Part shown: in pieces, positions 22,451 through 34,092 of the stretch
How positions within the stretch are numbered: the stretch's first letter is position 1
How the letters are laid out: every line of letters starts with the position of its first letter
Origin: Hedera helix
Lineage: Eukaryota > Streptophyta > Magnoliopsida > Apiales > Araliaceae
Length of the DNA: 64,000 bases
Reading direction: 5' to 3'
Assembly (NCBI GenBank): GCA_947179155.2
Contig: OX359282.1
Coordinates: 14,142,010-14,206,009, forward strand
Notes under the pieces: generated by a model
Database searches by the model: none
Told to the model about the DNA's origin: nothing
What the model saw: the letters and a program-made list of their open reading frames with translations, nothing else
Position numbers and translations under genes: made by a program

Positions 22451-25400
22451 GTTCCTCGTACTACTGGTCATGTTAGAAGGGACTGGTTTTTAACTAATTG
22501 GTGCTGCAGTGCAAGGGACAACTTAAAGTTTTGGGCCATGTTATCATTCATTGAGCAGTTCCTGTGTGGACTCGAATTTTCTGAATTTCTTTAATAATAT
22601 TAAATAAGAATTTAAATAACAAAATTATTAAAGTTATTTAAATTACTTGTGAGTGAGATATTGTATGTAAATCAAAGTGTGTGATGAGATTTAATTGATA
22701 AATTAAAGCTATACAGAGATGGTGATAAATGGTGTTGAATTAAAGTAATTGAAAAGTAAATAAATTGTTTAAAAACAATTTATGAAGAATAAGAGAAATT
22801 TCATGTAATGATACAATACTTAACAATCAGAATTCAAAAATAAAATAATTAACATTGAAACTAGGAGAATAAGTCAACAAACGGTGCGTAAAAAATAAAG
22901 AATCAACTAAGTCAACACCCATCACACATTACAAGTCTAATAAGTAATAAAATTATATCATATATCTAGTCCATGGGTTATGATGAGTCATGGGTACAAA
23001 ATGACTTGATCACTTAAATTGGATTAGCTACCAAGACATGAGCTTTGGCGGCTCGGCGTTCAAGGCGTCGCCTTTTCCTTCTCTAGCGTCAGGACATCTA
23101 ATTATCGCCTAGGTGACATCACGACAACTATACCTTGTATCCCGAATCGAATTTATCGGTTCGATACAAATATAGTACGGATATTTACCGTTTATTACCG
23201 ATGTTTCCTTTGCCAATTTTTTAGTCTTTCACTTTGTTAATAATGTGAAGATTTATAGCAGTACAATAATCCAAATTAAAATCTATAAGAGAGAAAAACA
23301 AACTCAAGTACATAGAAGTTGTAAAAATTTGCATCTAACCCCCATATCAATCTTTCATATGCTTTCGCAATTTTAAAGAAGAAATCACGGCAAAGGTATT
23401 GACGTCGCTTCACCATTCACATACTCTCCAATTTCAACACTCTCGTTGAATATTTATGGTAATTGGTATCCACTAACATCGAATCAAGGAATTATTCCCT
23501 TTCTCAAAATATGTACACGTGTCTTTGTTCTTATTAATCTAGTAGATGGTGATAAAGAAGAAGTAGGTTGAGAAAGAGAGAAAATTTGAGAGATCAGTGA
23601 GAGAAGAATATGATTTAGAAAAAGGAGAGAGTTTGAGAAATGAGAAGTTAGAAGAAAATGGATTTAGGGAGAAATTTTGAAAGTTACGAAGTTCTACTTT
23701 TTCTATACTCAAAGCAACTAAACTATTATTATAATATCAAATATACATACAGTAATGAACCGGTAAATCGGCCCGGTCCGATACCTACCGAACTTAGAAA
23801 ACTAAACACTATTCCCGACTAGCAGGTAATTACCAAAAAAATGTACTGGTACTGTACTGGTTCAAGGAAATACCGAACCGGCTGGTTCGGCATCGCCGAT
23901 TTCAGGAAAAGACCAGTTATATTGATTTTTTTGCACAGACCTGGTTCCTCGTACTACTGGTCATGTTAGAAGGGACTGGTTTTTAACTAATTGGTGCTGC
24001 AGTGCAAGGGACAACTTAAAGTTTTGGGCCATGTTATCATTCATTGAGCAGTTCCTGTGTGGACTCGAATTTTCTGAATTTCTTTAATAATATTAAATAA
24101 GAATTTAAATAACAAAATTATTAAAGTTATTTAAATTACTTGTGAGTGAGATATTGTATGTAAATCAAAGTGTGTGATGAGATTTAATTGATAAATTAAA
24201 GCTATACAGAGATGGTGATAAATGGTGTTGAATTAAAGTAATTGAAAAGTAAATAAATTGTTTAAAAACAATTTATGAAGAATAAGAGAAATTTCATGTA
24301 ATGATACAATACTTAACAATCAGAATTCAAAAATAAAATAATTAACATTGAAACTAGGAGAATAAGTCAACAAACGGTGCGTAAAAAATAAAGAATCAAC
24401 TAAGTCAACACCCATCACACATTACAAGTCTAATAAGTAATAAAATTATATCATATATCTAGTCCATGGGTTATGATGAGTCATGGGTACAAAATGACTT
24501 GATCACTTAAATTGGATTAGCTACCAAGACATGAGCTTTGGCGGCTCGGCGTTCAAGGCGTCGCCTTTTCCTTCTCTAGCGTCAGGACATCTAATTATCG
24601 CCTAGGTGACATCACGACAACTATACCTTGTATCCCGAATCGAATTTATCGGTTCGATACAAATATAGTACGGATATTTACCGTTTATTACCGATGTTTC
24701 CTTTGCCAATTTTTTAGTCTTTCACTTTGTTAATAATGTGAAGATTTATAGCAGTACAATAATCCAAATTAAAATCTATAAGAGAGAAAAACAAACTCAA
24801 GTACATAGAAGTTGTAAAAATTTGCATCTAACCCCCATATCAATCTTTCATATGCTTTCGCAATTTTAAAGAAGAAATCACGGCAAAGGTATTGACGTCG
24901 CTTCACCATTCACATACTCTCCAATTTCAACACTCTCGTTGAATATTTATGGTAATTGGTATCCACTAACATCGAATCAAGGAATTATTCCCTTTCTCAA
25001 AATATGTACACGTGTCTTTGTTCTTATTAATCTAGTAGATGGTGATAAAGAAGAAGTAGGTTGAGAAAGAGAGAAAATTTGAGAGATCAGTGAGAGAAGA
25101 ATATGATTTAGAAAAAGGAGAGAGTTTGAGAAATGAGAAGTTAGAAGAAAATGGATTTAGGGAGAAATTTTGAAAGTTACGAAGTTCTACTTTTTCTATA
25201 CTCAAAGCAACTAAACTATTATTATAATATCAAATATACATACAGTAATGAACCGGTAAATCGGCCCGGTCCGATACCTACCGAACTTAGAAAACTAAAC
25301 ACTATTCCCGACTAGCAGGTAATTACCAAAAAAATGTACTGGTACTGTACTGGTTCAAGGAAATACCGAACCGGCTGGTTCGGCATCGCCGATTTCAGGA

Positions 25401-27240
25401 AAAGACCAGTTATATTGATTTTTTTGCACAGACCTGGTTCCTCGTACTACTGGTCATGTTAGAAGGGACTGGTTTTTAACTAATTGGTGCTGCAGTGCAA
25501 GGGACAACTTAAAGTTTTGGGCCATGTTATCATTCATTGAGCAGTTCCTGTGTGGACTCGAATTTTCTGAATTTCTTTAATAATATTAAATAAGAATTTA
25601 AATAACAAAATTATTAAAGTTATTTAAATTACTTGTGAGTGAGATATTGTATGTAAATCAAAGTGTGTGATGAGATTTAATTGATAAATTAAAGCTATAC
25701 AGAGATGGTGATAAATGGTGTTGAATTAAAGTAATTGAAAAGTAAATAAATTGTTTAAAAACAATTTATGAAGAATAAGAGAAATTTCATGTAATGATAC
25801 AATACTTAACAATCAGAATTCAAAAATAAAATAATTAACATTGAAACTAGGAGAATAAGTCAACAAACGGTGCGTAAAAAATAAAGAATCAACTAAGTCA
25901 ACACCCATCACACATTACAAGTCTAATAAGTAATAAAATTATATCATATATCTAGTCCATGGGTTATGATGAGTCATGGGTACAAAATGACTTGATCACT
26001 TAAATTGGATTAGCTACCAAGACATGAGCTTTGGCGGCTCGGCGTTCAAGGCGTCGCCTTTTCCTTCTCTAGCGTCAGGACATCTAATTATCGCCTAGGT
26101 GACATCACGACAACTATACCTTGTATCCCGAATCGAATTTATCGGTTCGATACAAATATAGTACGGATATTTACCGTTTATTACCGATGTTTCCTTTGCC
26201 AATTTTTTAGTCTTTCACTTTGTTAATAATGTGAAGATTTATAGCAGTACAATAATCCAAATTAAAATCTATAAGAGAGAAAAACAAACTCAAGTACATA
26301 GAAGTTGTAAAAATTTGCATCTAACCCCCATATCAATCTTTCATATGCTTTCGCAATTTTAAAGAAGAAATCACGGCAAAGGTATTGACGTCGCTTCACC
26401 ATTCACATACTCTCCAATTTCAACACTCTCGTTGAATATTTATGGTAATTGGTATCCACTAACATCGAATCAAGGAATTATTCCCTTTCTCAAAATATGT
26501 ACACGTGTCTTTGTTCTTATTAATCTAGTAGATGGTGATAAAGAAGAAGTAGGTTGAGAAAGAGAGAAAATTTGAGAGATCAGTGAGAGAAGAATATGAT
26601 TTAGAAAAAGGAGAGAGTTTGAGAAATGAGAAGTTAGAAGAAAATGGATTTAGGGAGAAATTTTGAAAGTTACGAAGTTCTACTTTTTCTATACTCAAAG
26701 CAACTAAACTATTATTATAATATCAAATATACATACAGTAATGAACCGGTAAATCGGCCCGGTCCGATACCTACCGAACTTAGAAAACTAAACACTATTC
26801 CCGACTAGCAGGTAATTACCAAAAAAATGTACTGGTACTGTACTGGTTCAAGGAAATACCGAACCGGCTGGTTCGGCATCGCCGATTTCATTAAAAGACC
26901 AGAAGGGACTGGTTTTTAACTAATTGGTGTTGCAGTGCAAGGGACAACTTAAAGTTTTGGGCCATGTTCTCATTCATTGAGCAGTTCCTGTGTGGACTCG
27001 AATTTTTTGAATTTCTTTAATAATATTAAGTAAGAATTTAAATAACAAAATTATTAAAGTTATTTAAATTACTTGTGAGTGAAATATTGTATGTAAATCA
27101 AAGTGTGTGATGAGATTTAATTGATAAATTAAAGCTATACAGAGATGGTGATAAATGGTGTTGAATTAAAGTAATTGAAAAGTAAATAAATTGTTTAAAA
27201 ACAATTTATGAAGAATAAGAGAAATTTCATGTAATGATAC
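21322..27240. repeat. Four-copy tandem array, 1493 bp period
   Basis: Copies start at 21322, 22815, 24308 and 25801, all marked by AATACTTAACAATCAG. The first three periods are exactly 1493 bp. The last copy is 1440 bp because about 53 bp are missing near 26890, removing the hAT terminus. Each unit holds the right 1129 bp of the hAT, 114 bp of flank and the first 252 bp of the downstream LTR. Copy 1 has private changes only near its left end and copy 4 only near its right end. Copies 2 and 3 look identical by eye. The breakpoints share the short homology AAT. Confidence 0.93.
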
Positions 27241-30200
27241 AATTAAATTGTTGATATTTAATCAATAATTATGGAGGAAGTTTAGAAATTAATTGATAAG
27301 AAAAGTAATTATATAAATTATATAATTTATATAAGGAAATTAGAGTAAGGTATGAAGAAAATAATAATTATATAAATTATATAATAATAATTATATAATT
27401 TATATAATGTAATTAAATTGAATAAGGATGGAAGAAAATTTTTATAAATTATATTTTAGATAAAATGAAAATTATATAAGGGGAAAGTAATTATATAAAT
27501 TATATAATTTATATAAGAAAAGTTAATGTAAATAGTAAAGAAATGAAAAATAAATGAGAAGAAGGAAGGTTTTAATTTATTAAAAATTATGTTTATGTAT
27601 GATGAAATTTTTATGATTTTTATGGAAGATAATATTTTAGAAACGTGAACATGTTAATTAAACATGTTGTTCATGTAACGAAATGAAAATTTATTTTTAT
27701 AAGTAGTATGTCTTATGTTATTAATTTTGGAGGTATAAATAACCTCATATAATTACATGCATGTCATTATGCGTGTACAAAATTTATCAAGTAATGGACC
27801 TGAAAAAGGTATAAATATTATTTATAAATTATTTTAGGAATTTTGGTACATTAAAATAAATATTTAACATACATTATGTAAAATATTTATTACACGAGAT
27901 AACTACGTAATGTATTAAAATTATTATCTGTGCATGTTGGTGAACAATCAAAGTTAGTTGTGTGCCACGTATGTCGGTGGACGTATTGTTCTTTTCCAAA
28001 ATAATTAACTTCTTTTAGTAATAAAAAAGGAAAAGAATTAAGTTCATACACATTCACACAATAAAATCAAACTCTCTCTCTATGCTTCTAACCCGAAACC
28101 ACCAACAACCTAGCTATGAAAGAATTTTTATACAATATTTGGTACATAAAGAGAGGTTCTCAAGCTTGAATAAAGAATGTTCAACCTTAAAAATGTATAA
28201 AACATATTTATTGATTTATTTTATTAAGTTATAATGTTAATTTATTCTTGTGAAAAATTATTGAATAATTAGAATAATTAGTAAATACTTAAGATGATTG
28301 TTATTTATCATTTTTTTGAGGTATATATGTGGATTATATGATGTTTAGAGTAATTATTGTGTGAGAAATTGGATAAAAAATAATTTAAAGGGGAGTGAAT
28401 AGTGAACAGTCCCGAACAGGGACAATTCTGTCCATTTCTGGGCAGAATTTGAAAATATTTCCTTCTACAAATTATAGAGAATTAAATTTCATGTGGCATG
28501 GACTTAAAATTCTAATTTTCTGATAAACGAGCTAATTTCTATGAATTTCGGAAGATTTAGCGCAATGAAACATGATCTGTCCAAATCCTATCCATTTTGG
28601 TGCAGAATTTGAAAATTTTTCCTTCTAAAAAGTTGTAGAGAATTAAATTTCGTGTGGAATAGACTTAAGATTCATAATTTTCGGATAAACGTGCTAATTA
28701 CTGTGAATTTCGAAAGTTTCATTGCATTAAAATTAAAATTTAATTACTAAAAATATTTTTGTGCTGAAATTTGTTCTGGACAGAATTATTGTTATATTAT
28801 TCCAGAATTTTTGAAAATTTTTGGTAATTTATTGAAGGGCATAGTATTTATTGTATTTTTAAGGCTATTTAAAGTTAATGTATAAATAAGTGGAAATTCA
28901 TGAAAAATTCTATGAATGTTGAAAAATTACGAAACTTGGTGAAAATTTTTATAATAATATAAGATAAATATTGATGCTGTTTGGGGGTTATAAAAGTATG
29001 TTGAGTGATTATTTATATTTTAAAGGCTATTAAATAATAGTTTTTATACATATAAATAATTACAAAAATTTGTCGGATAATCCAAAAATTATGAAAAATT
29101 GGTCTAGAGACTTTAAAAGGTTTATTGGATGAACGTGATGTTGGGATTATGTTTACCTGTTTTAAATATTAAACCATTAATATACGAATCGAGATAAATT
29201 ACCAGAAAATAAGCACGAGCGAACGGATATTAGGTTATATCTGGCATGTCAATTGACATGTACGGTATATGTTATTAATCTAAACTGACGTGTTGTTGTT
29301 GTAACTGACTATATTTAAAATAATTATAAGTCGTGCAATACGTTTTTGTTCGAGTTACGACTGTTAGTGAACTACGGACCGAGGCAAGTTTTGCAGTAAT
29401 GGTTAATTGTTTAATTGTTATATGTAACTTAAATTGCTCAATTGCTTATGAAATTTCTGTTACGTGATTAATTGATAATGTGTCTTATGTGTACACATGA
29501 AATTCGTTGCAATATTCGATGCTCGTGAAATATACTGCTTTAGTAGAAACACAACACATGATATATGACATACACAGAGCATGTTATGTTATGTGATACA
29601 TGAGGCTTGTAATGTGTTTACTGTTAAACTTGTTGAGTCATTGTGCTCATTCCTTGCATAATATAAACTTTTGCAGGTAAAGAAATAAATTTCAGGAATA
29701 TCAGATTTTGTTAGAGATGGATTACCCTAGAAGGTTGTGAACGTAACTGTTATATTTTCAATATCATAATTCAATATGGGTACATTTGCTAAGTTTACAT
29801 TGATGTGCTGTATGTACATATAAATTGTCCGGATAGGACGAGTAGGGTTAAATTATGTACTGTGATTATTCAAAGTAGTTGTTACGATAAAGACTATTAT
29901 ATGTCTAATTATAAATTATGAAACAAAGAATATTTGTGTGGATATAAACAATATTAAGTTTGAATATTGAGCTTTATGACACTTGTAAAAGAAAAGAAAA
30001 AGTAAAAGTTGCGATCTAGGGACTAGGATCGAGACGATAAGTTTTTAAATGTCCAAATATTTTAATACAATGATTGAGAAAAAAAAATTATACTGAAAAA
30101 TTTGGTAATTGATGATGTAAAGCCAATTAATGGATTAAATAAGGTGATTAAAGATTTATTAACGGACCGAAATTTGGACGTAAGGAAAATAATTTATAAT

Positions 30201-30250
30201 AAACATGAAATGGTAGGTAATAAGGTTGGTCGAATTTCGGGGTCGTTATA
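26989..30250 (+). repeat. Solo LTR (family X, 3262 bp) with 5 bp target-site duplication
   Basis: It starts TGTGTGGACTCG and ends GGGGTCGTTATA, probably a decayed CA end. GTTCC flanks it on both sides (26984-26988 and 30251-30255), so it is a solo LTR left by LTR-LTR recombination. Most of its length aligns with the inverted LTR at 34093-36787, for example at the shared end GGTCGAATTTCGGGG. It holds a weak donor-like site at 28195, an imperfect ~165 bp duplication (28420-28745), a gagt/gctc hairpin (29635-29648) and an acceptor-like CTTTTGCAG ending at 29676. Confidence 0.88.
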
Positions 30251-30255
30251 GTTCC

Positions 30256-30840
30256 AAACACTTGGACACCATTTTTGCTCTGTTTGGGGTCCTTTTAGGT
30301 CTGTTGGGTGATGTGCAGAACTGTGGCAGATTTCTTACAGTGGTTAAGTCCACTTCTTGAGCACCAAGGAGGTCTTAGGATCCATCCCTGCCAAATGTAG
30401 GGATGTTAAATTTCACCTAAACTACCCAAAAAAAGATAAAGATTTCTTATCTTGTTGGAATGCAGTCAAGGTGTGAAATGATAATGGGAAACAGTGTGAA
30501 CTTGTTGTTCATTGTGTAATGTGGACAGTTTGAGAAGCGAGGAATCGAATATCTTTTTAAGGGGAAGGATGCTCAACTTGTGAAGTTCAATCTACCATAT
30601 TTGGCTTGCTCTTTATTTGATTTGCGAGTCTTTTCCAGGGAATGGATTTTCAACTCAAGATTATCTTGAGGAACTTGCATTAGATAATTTTTAATTTGCA
30701 ATTGCTGGGTGAATGGTCTAGTCCTGGTTAGGAGCTTTTCCCTGGTAGGCAACTTTTCTACTTCGGTAGTGAAGCAACCAACTGGGAAATGTCTAATATG
30801 TCCCTTCCCATGAGTAAGAGTTAACGTAATGTTAATTGGT
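30256..30840 (+). other. Unidentified sequence right of the solo LTR
   Basis: This appears to be the other half of the sequence split by the solo LTR. Joining across it gives a short open stretch, but stops follow soon and I do not recognise a product. It has no repeats of note. Confidence 0.35.
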
Positions 30841-30844
30841 TAAG

Positions 30845-32529
30845 TTATTCTGTCTGCTTAAGCAGTATTGGACTGAGATTGCAAAATTTTTACAATTCGT
30901 TTCTCAATTACTTGTTGAGACTTTAAAACAAAATCTTTAATCCCCGTACTACTATGGACATATTCATCAAAGAAACAGTTCATACTTTCACTCATGGAGG
31001 TGGTAGTCATTCCCGCTACGAAGAAATTTTTTGAATAGACCCCAACCCATTTTTCTTTTAATTCTTATAAAGATTTCAACCATTCATGATTATGCAAACC
31101 GTAGTTTTCCAACAACAAATTCCTTCTGTCCTCAAACTCTTGAATACTCATAATTAAAATCTGACTTAAAAGTCGGATGAGCAACATAAATATGACCAAG
31201 TTTTTCAGGATATTTTTTGGTAATGTGTCACGTACACAATACATTATGTGTATTAGGGAAAACCCTAGCAATCGCATTCGACATAGCACGATCTTGATCA
31301 GTGACGATGGTTAATGGATGTTTGAAATTCATTGCTTTAAGCCACTGCTCAAACAACCATACAAATGTATCCTCAGTCTCATCACTCAATATTGCACACC
31401 CAAACAATATAGAATGGTAATGAAGATTTACACCCGTGAAAGGAGCAAAAGACATGGAATATTTGTTTGTTTGGTATGTGGTATCGAGCGTAACGTAACC
31501 AGAATTTTGATAAGCAAGTATTGACCTATAATCTACTCACATAATACATTCTATCCAATTATGCACGCCTAGTTTGACACTATAATAAAATCTGTTCAGG
31601 CTCTCACGCTTCAACTTTCTCAGGTAATTAGCTAAAGGGCAGTCAGCCTCCCTAGGTTTCTTGAATTCAGGTAAAGTGTGTACCTGACCAACTCTTCCTT
31701 AACCGTTGGACGAAGCATATGCAGTTATCTTTTTCCTATGTGTGTTTATAGACTATTGATGATGTTGGCGAGCCATCAGCGGTTTTTCTCCAGGAAATCC
31801 AGCAAGTCATGGCTCAACCTGAGCTCAATGATTCACATGTATTGCAACCTATGTATCATTCAAATCTATATTATCACGTCTAATATATCTAACTATATTT
31901 TGCACATCCATTTCAAAAAACCCAACATTGATCATACCTCCTCCCAATGAGCTCAACACATTCATCATCCTACTTGGCCCTATCCTAGCATTATTAAGGG
32001 TTTCAATCAAATCCCTAGCATATCCTGAAATATTTTTGTGGGCTTGAATTTGTGAAACCTTACTTGGGGACACAAATTCATGATTATGATTTAGATCAAG
32101 TGTAGACACAAACCACTTATCTTTTCTCTTATCATGGATAACATAAAATTTTGCTCTATATTCTGTTCTATCAATAGAATCCCTTCTCTTTCCGTTCGTA
32201 TTATTTTCATCATCATCAGCGACATCCTCATTTTTCTTAACCACCTTATAGTCAGCTTTACGACACTGATACATTCTAGAACAAAAATCATTAGTGTTGC
32301 AACGTTTTCTACTAGTTTTTATTCTTACTTCAAATCTAACACGTTTCGCATAATTTCTATAAAAAAATTCAGCATCTTCCAATGTATCAAACATTTGACA
32401 AACATAAGGCATGGTTTCATCATAATTCTTATCAAGAATTTGACAAGCAGTTGTTACATTGCTATTATCATGCAATTCTTCCTCAGTACTTGAAATTGAA
32501 TGAAATGATTCTTCAGCAAACAGATCCAT
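30845..32529 (-). pseudogene. FAR1-related (FRS/MULE-derived) pseudogene
   Basis: Reading the minus strand from 32529, the first 226 codons encode a FAR1-type DNA-binding domain. Its features are GMxF-like FDTLEDAEFFYRNYA, a C-x-C pattern around FCSRMYQCRK and the terminal LNHNHEFVSP. That frame stops at 31849. After disrupted sequence, a MULE transposase-like domain appears (YSMSFAPFTGVNLH, then IVTDQDRAMSNAI, 31480-31228). It is followed by frame changes and by a conserved FRS phrase (TTSMSESMNCFFDEYV) near 31000. The recognisable part ends near 30845. FRS proteins are transcription factors derived from Mutator-like transposases. Several stops and frameshifts make this copy a pseudogene; the C-terminal SWIM zinc finger was not seen. 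Confidence 0.85.
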
Positions 32530-32729
32530 GACAAAATAAATAAATAACTTTTACAAAAGAAATTGCAAATTACCGATCTATAGATATATGCTTACTAGTA
32601 TGCTAGGCTCTCTAAATTGTATGTCCCTGTGAGTGTGAGGAAGGCTCTCTGAAGCTAATTGTATATTTTTGGAAAGATTAGTTACACTCGAGGAAAGCTA
32701 GCTAAAATCAGTCAAGGAAGGTCTAGTGT

Positions 32730-32912
32730 TCATAGTATTATACTGCGGACGGGATGTCCATCGTCTGCAGTATTATATTGTGGATGGGAGAACTCAATTA
32801 TAATACTGCAGATAGTGAGTTTGTTCATTTTATTGTTGGGGGTATTTTGGACAATATCACTTGTCCGTAGTATAATACTGCAGATACCTGGATATTATAC
32901 TGCGGACGAGGG
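32730..32912. repeat. Cluster of inverted TATTATACTGCGGAC motifs
   Basis: About six copies of a 13-15 bp motif occur in both orientations in 180 bp. They lie at 32736, 32763 (inverted), 32771, 32801, 32863 (inverted) and 32893. The outer pair could pair into a long stem. It may be a small foldback element or MITE; I could not find a flanking duplication. Confidence 0.5.
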
Positions 32913-32949
32913 CCATATAAGCCGTCAGATCTCAGCCTAGTCAATTGAG

Positions 32950-33656
32950 ATATGTTGTAAGAATGATTTTATTTTTACCCCTTTTATATATGGTTTTTTT
33001 TCGATAGACGAGTGCAATTTATGCTCCATCTTCCTATATACATATTTTAATTGTTCAGTGTGTTTTACGCTTCATCTCAACATACCAAAATACCATATCC
33101 TAATCATTTATCCAATTTATATGCTGCTTATGATTTCGTCTCAAGTGATGCTTAAACAAATTCTAGAGTTAATGGCTATCTTTCCCAAACATTTTGTCAC
33201 ATAAGTTTTTTCTAAATGTATAAATGGCTAATTACAAATGAATAAGTGCTCAATAGGTGAAAGGGGTCACAAGCAATGCCTTAACCGACAATAAATCAAA
33301 CACACAGACTAAGCAATATTCCTCTTTTTTCCATGAGTTATAACCTAAACAATCATTTTCTTATCATTAGCCATAGTCCTATTCAAGCCAAATCAATGCT
33401 CAACTAATACAACGTAATAAAATAATAATAACTCTAACTACTAGTACATCAAAACAAAACGAAACATAATATAAAGCAAAACATAATAAAACATCAAAAC
33501 AAAACGAAATATAATGTAAAGCAAAACATAATAAAACATCAAAACAAAACAAAACATAATATAAAGCAAAAGATAATAAAACACCCCCAAACTTGACAGT
33601 GACATTGTCCTCAATGTAATAAAATATTAAGTACAGAGGACTTCCCAGGTACATGT
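32950..33656 (-). other. 3' untranslated tail of a non-autonomous Athila-like element
   Basis: In minus-strand sense this follows the ORF2 stop. It starts with a purine tract AAGTTTGGGGGTG (33585-33597 on +), then has three exact 45 bp repeats and then two copies of a 'GCTCCATCTC' motif (33010-33078). The same layout with the same motifs is present at 60700-61455 in the Athila element. That supports assigning this block to an Athila-type 3' region. Its LTR is not recognisable further left. Confidence 0.6.
33447..33581. repeat. Three tandem 45 bp repeats
   Basis: CATCAAAACAAAACGAAA begins units at 33447, 33492 and 33537, exactly 45 bp apart with few mismatches. The unit length is a multiple of three, so it creates a repetitive false reading frame on the minus strand. 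Confidence 0.85.
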
Positions 33657-34092
33657 TCAGTTGTCACTATCCTCCTCCTTATGTGCATTCCCAGGATGGT
33701 ATGGCTGAAATTCCGGGGGATTCGGAAATTGAATCAGGTTAGGCCCAACATTGATTCCACAGCTTGCAAACATCTGCGATAGGGATGTGTTGAAATTCGT
33801 TGTATATGCCTTGAATGTGGCATTCGCGTGAGCTTCCTGATCTACCCTTCGAGCTAGTTGGTCTATCCTTCTGTTTTGGCTCTACGATTCCAAATATAGA
33901 CCATGGATTTCAGAGGTCAGTGATCTATAATGTGTAGGGGTGTGTTCGGATCTACGAGGCTCAGATGGCCCCTCATCAGCATGAGCACTGTCCAGAAAAA
34001 CAAATCCCTCACCCCTGGAATGAGAGATACTGCCATCCCACACCTTATAACAACTAATCGTCGCGTGATCAATCATGGCCATCGGTGGTAGA

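Noticed and set aside
33400..33654. Repetitive 84-codon frame with a 15-residue period
   Set aside because: The period comes from the 45 bp tandem repeat at 33447-33581. It is not a repeat protein.
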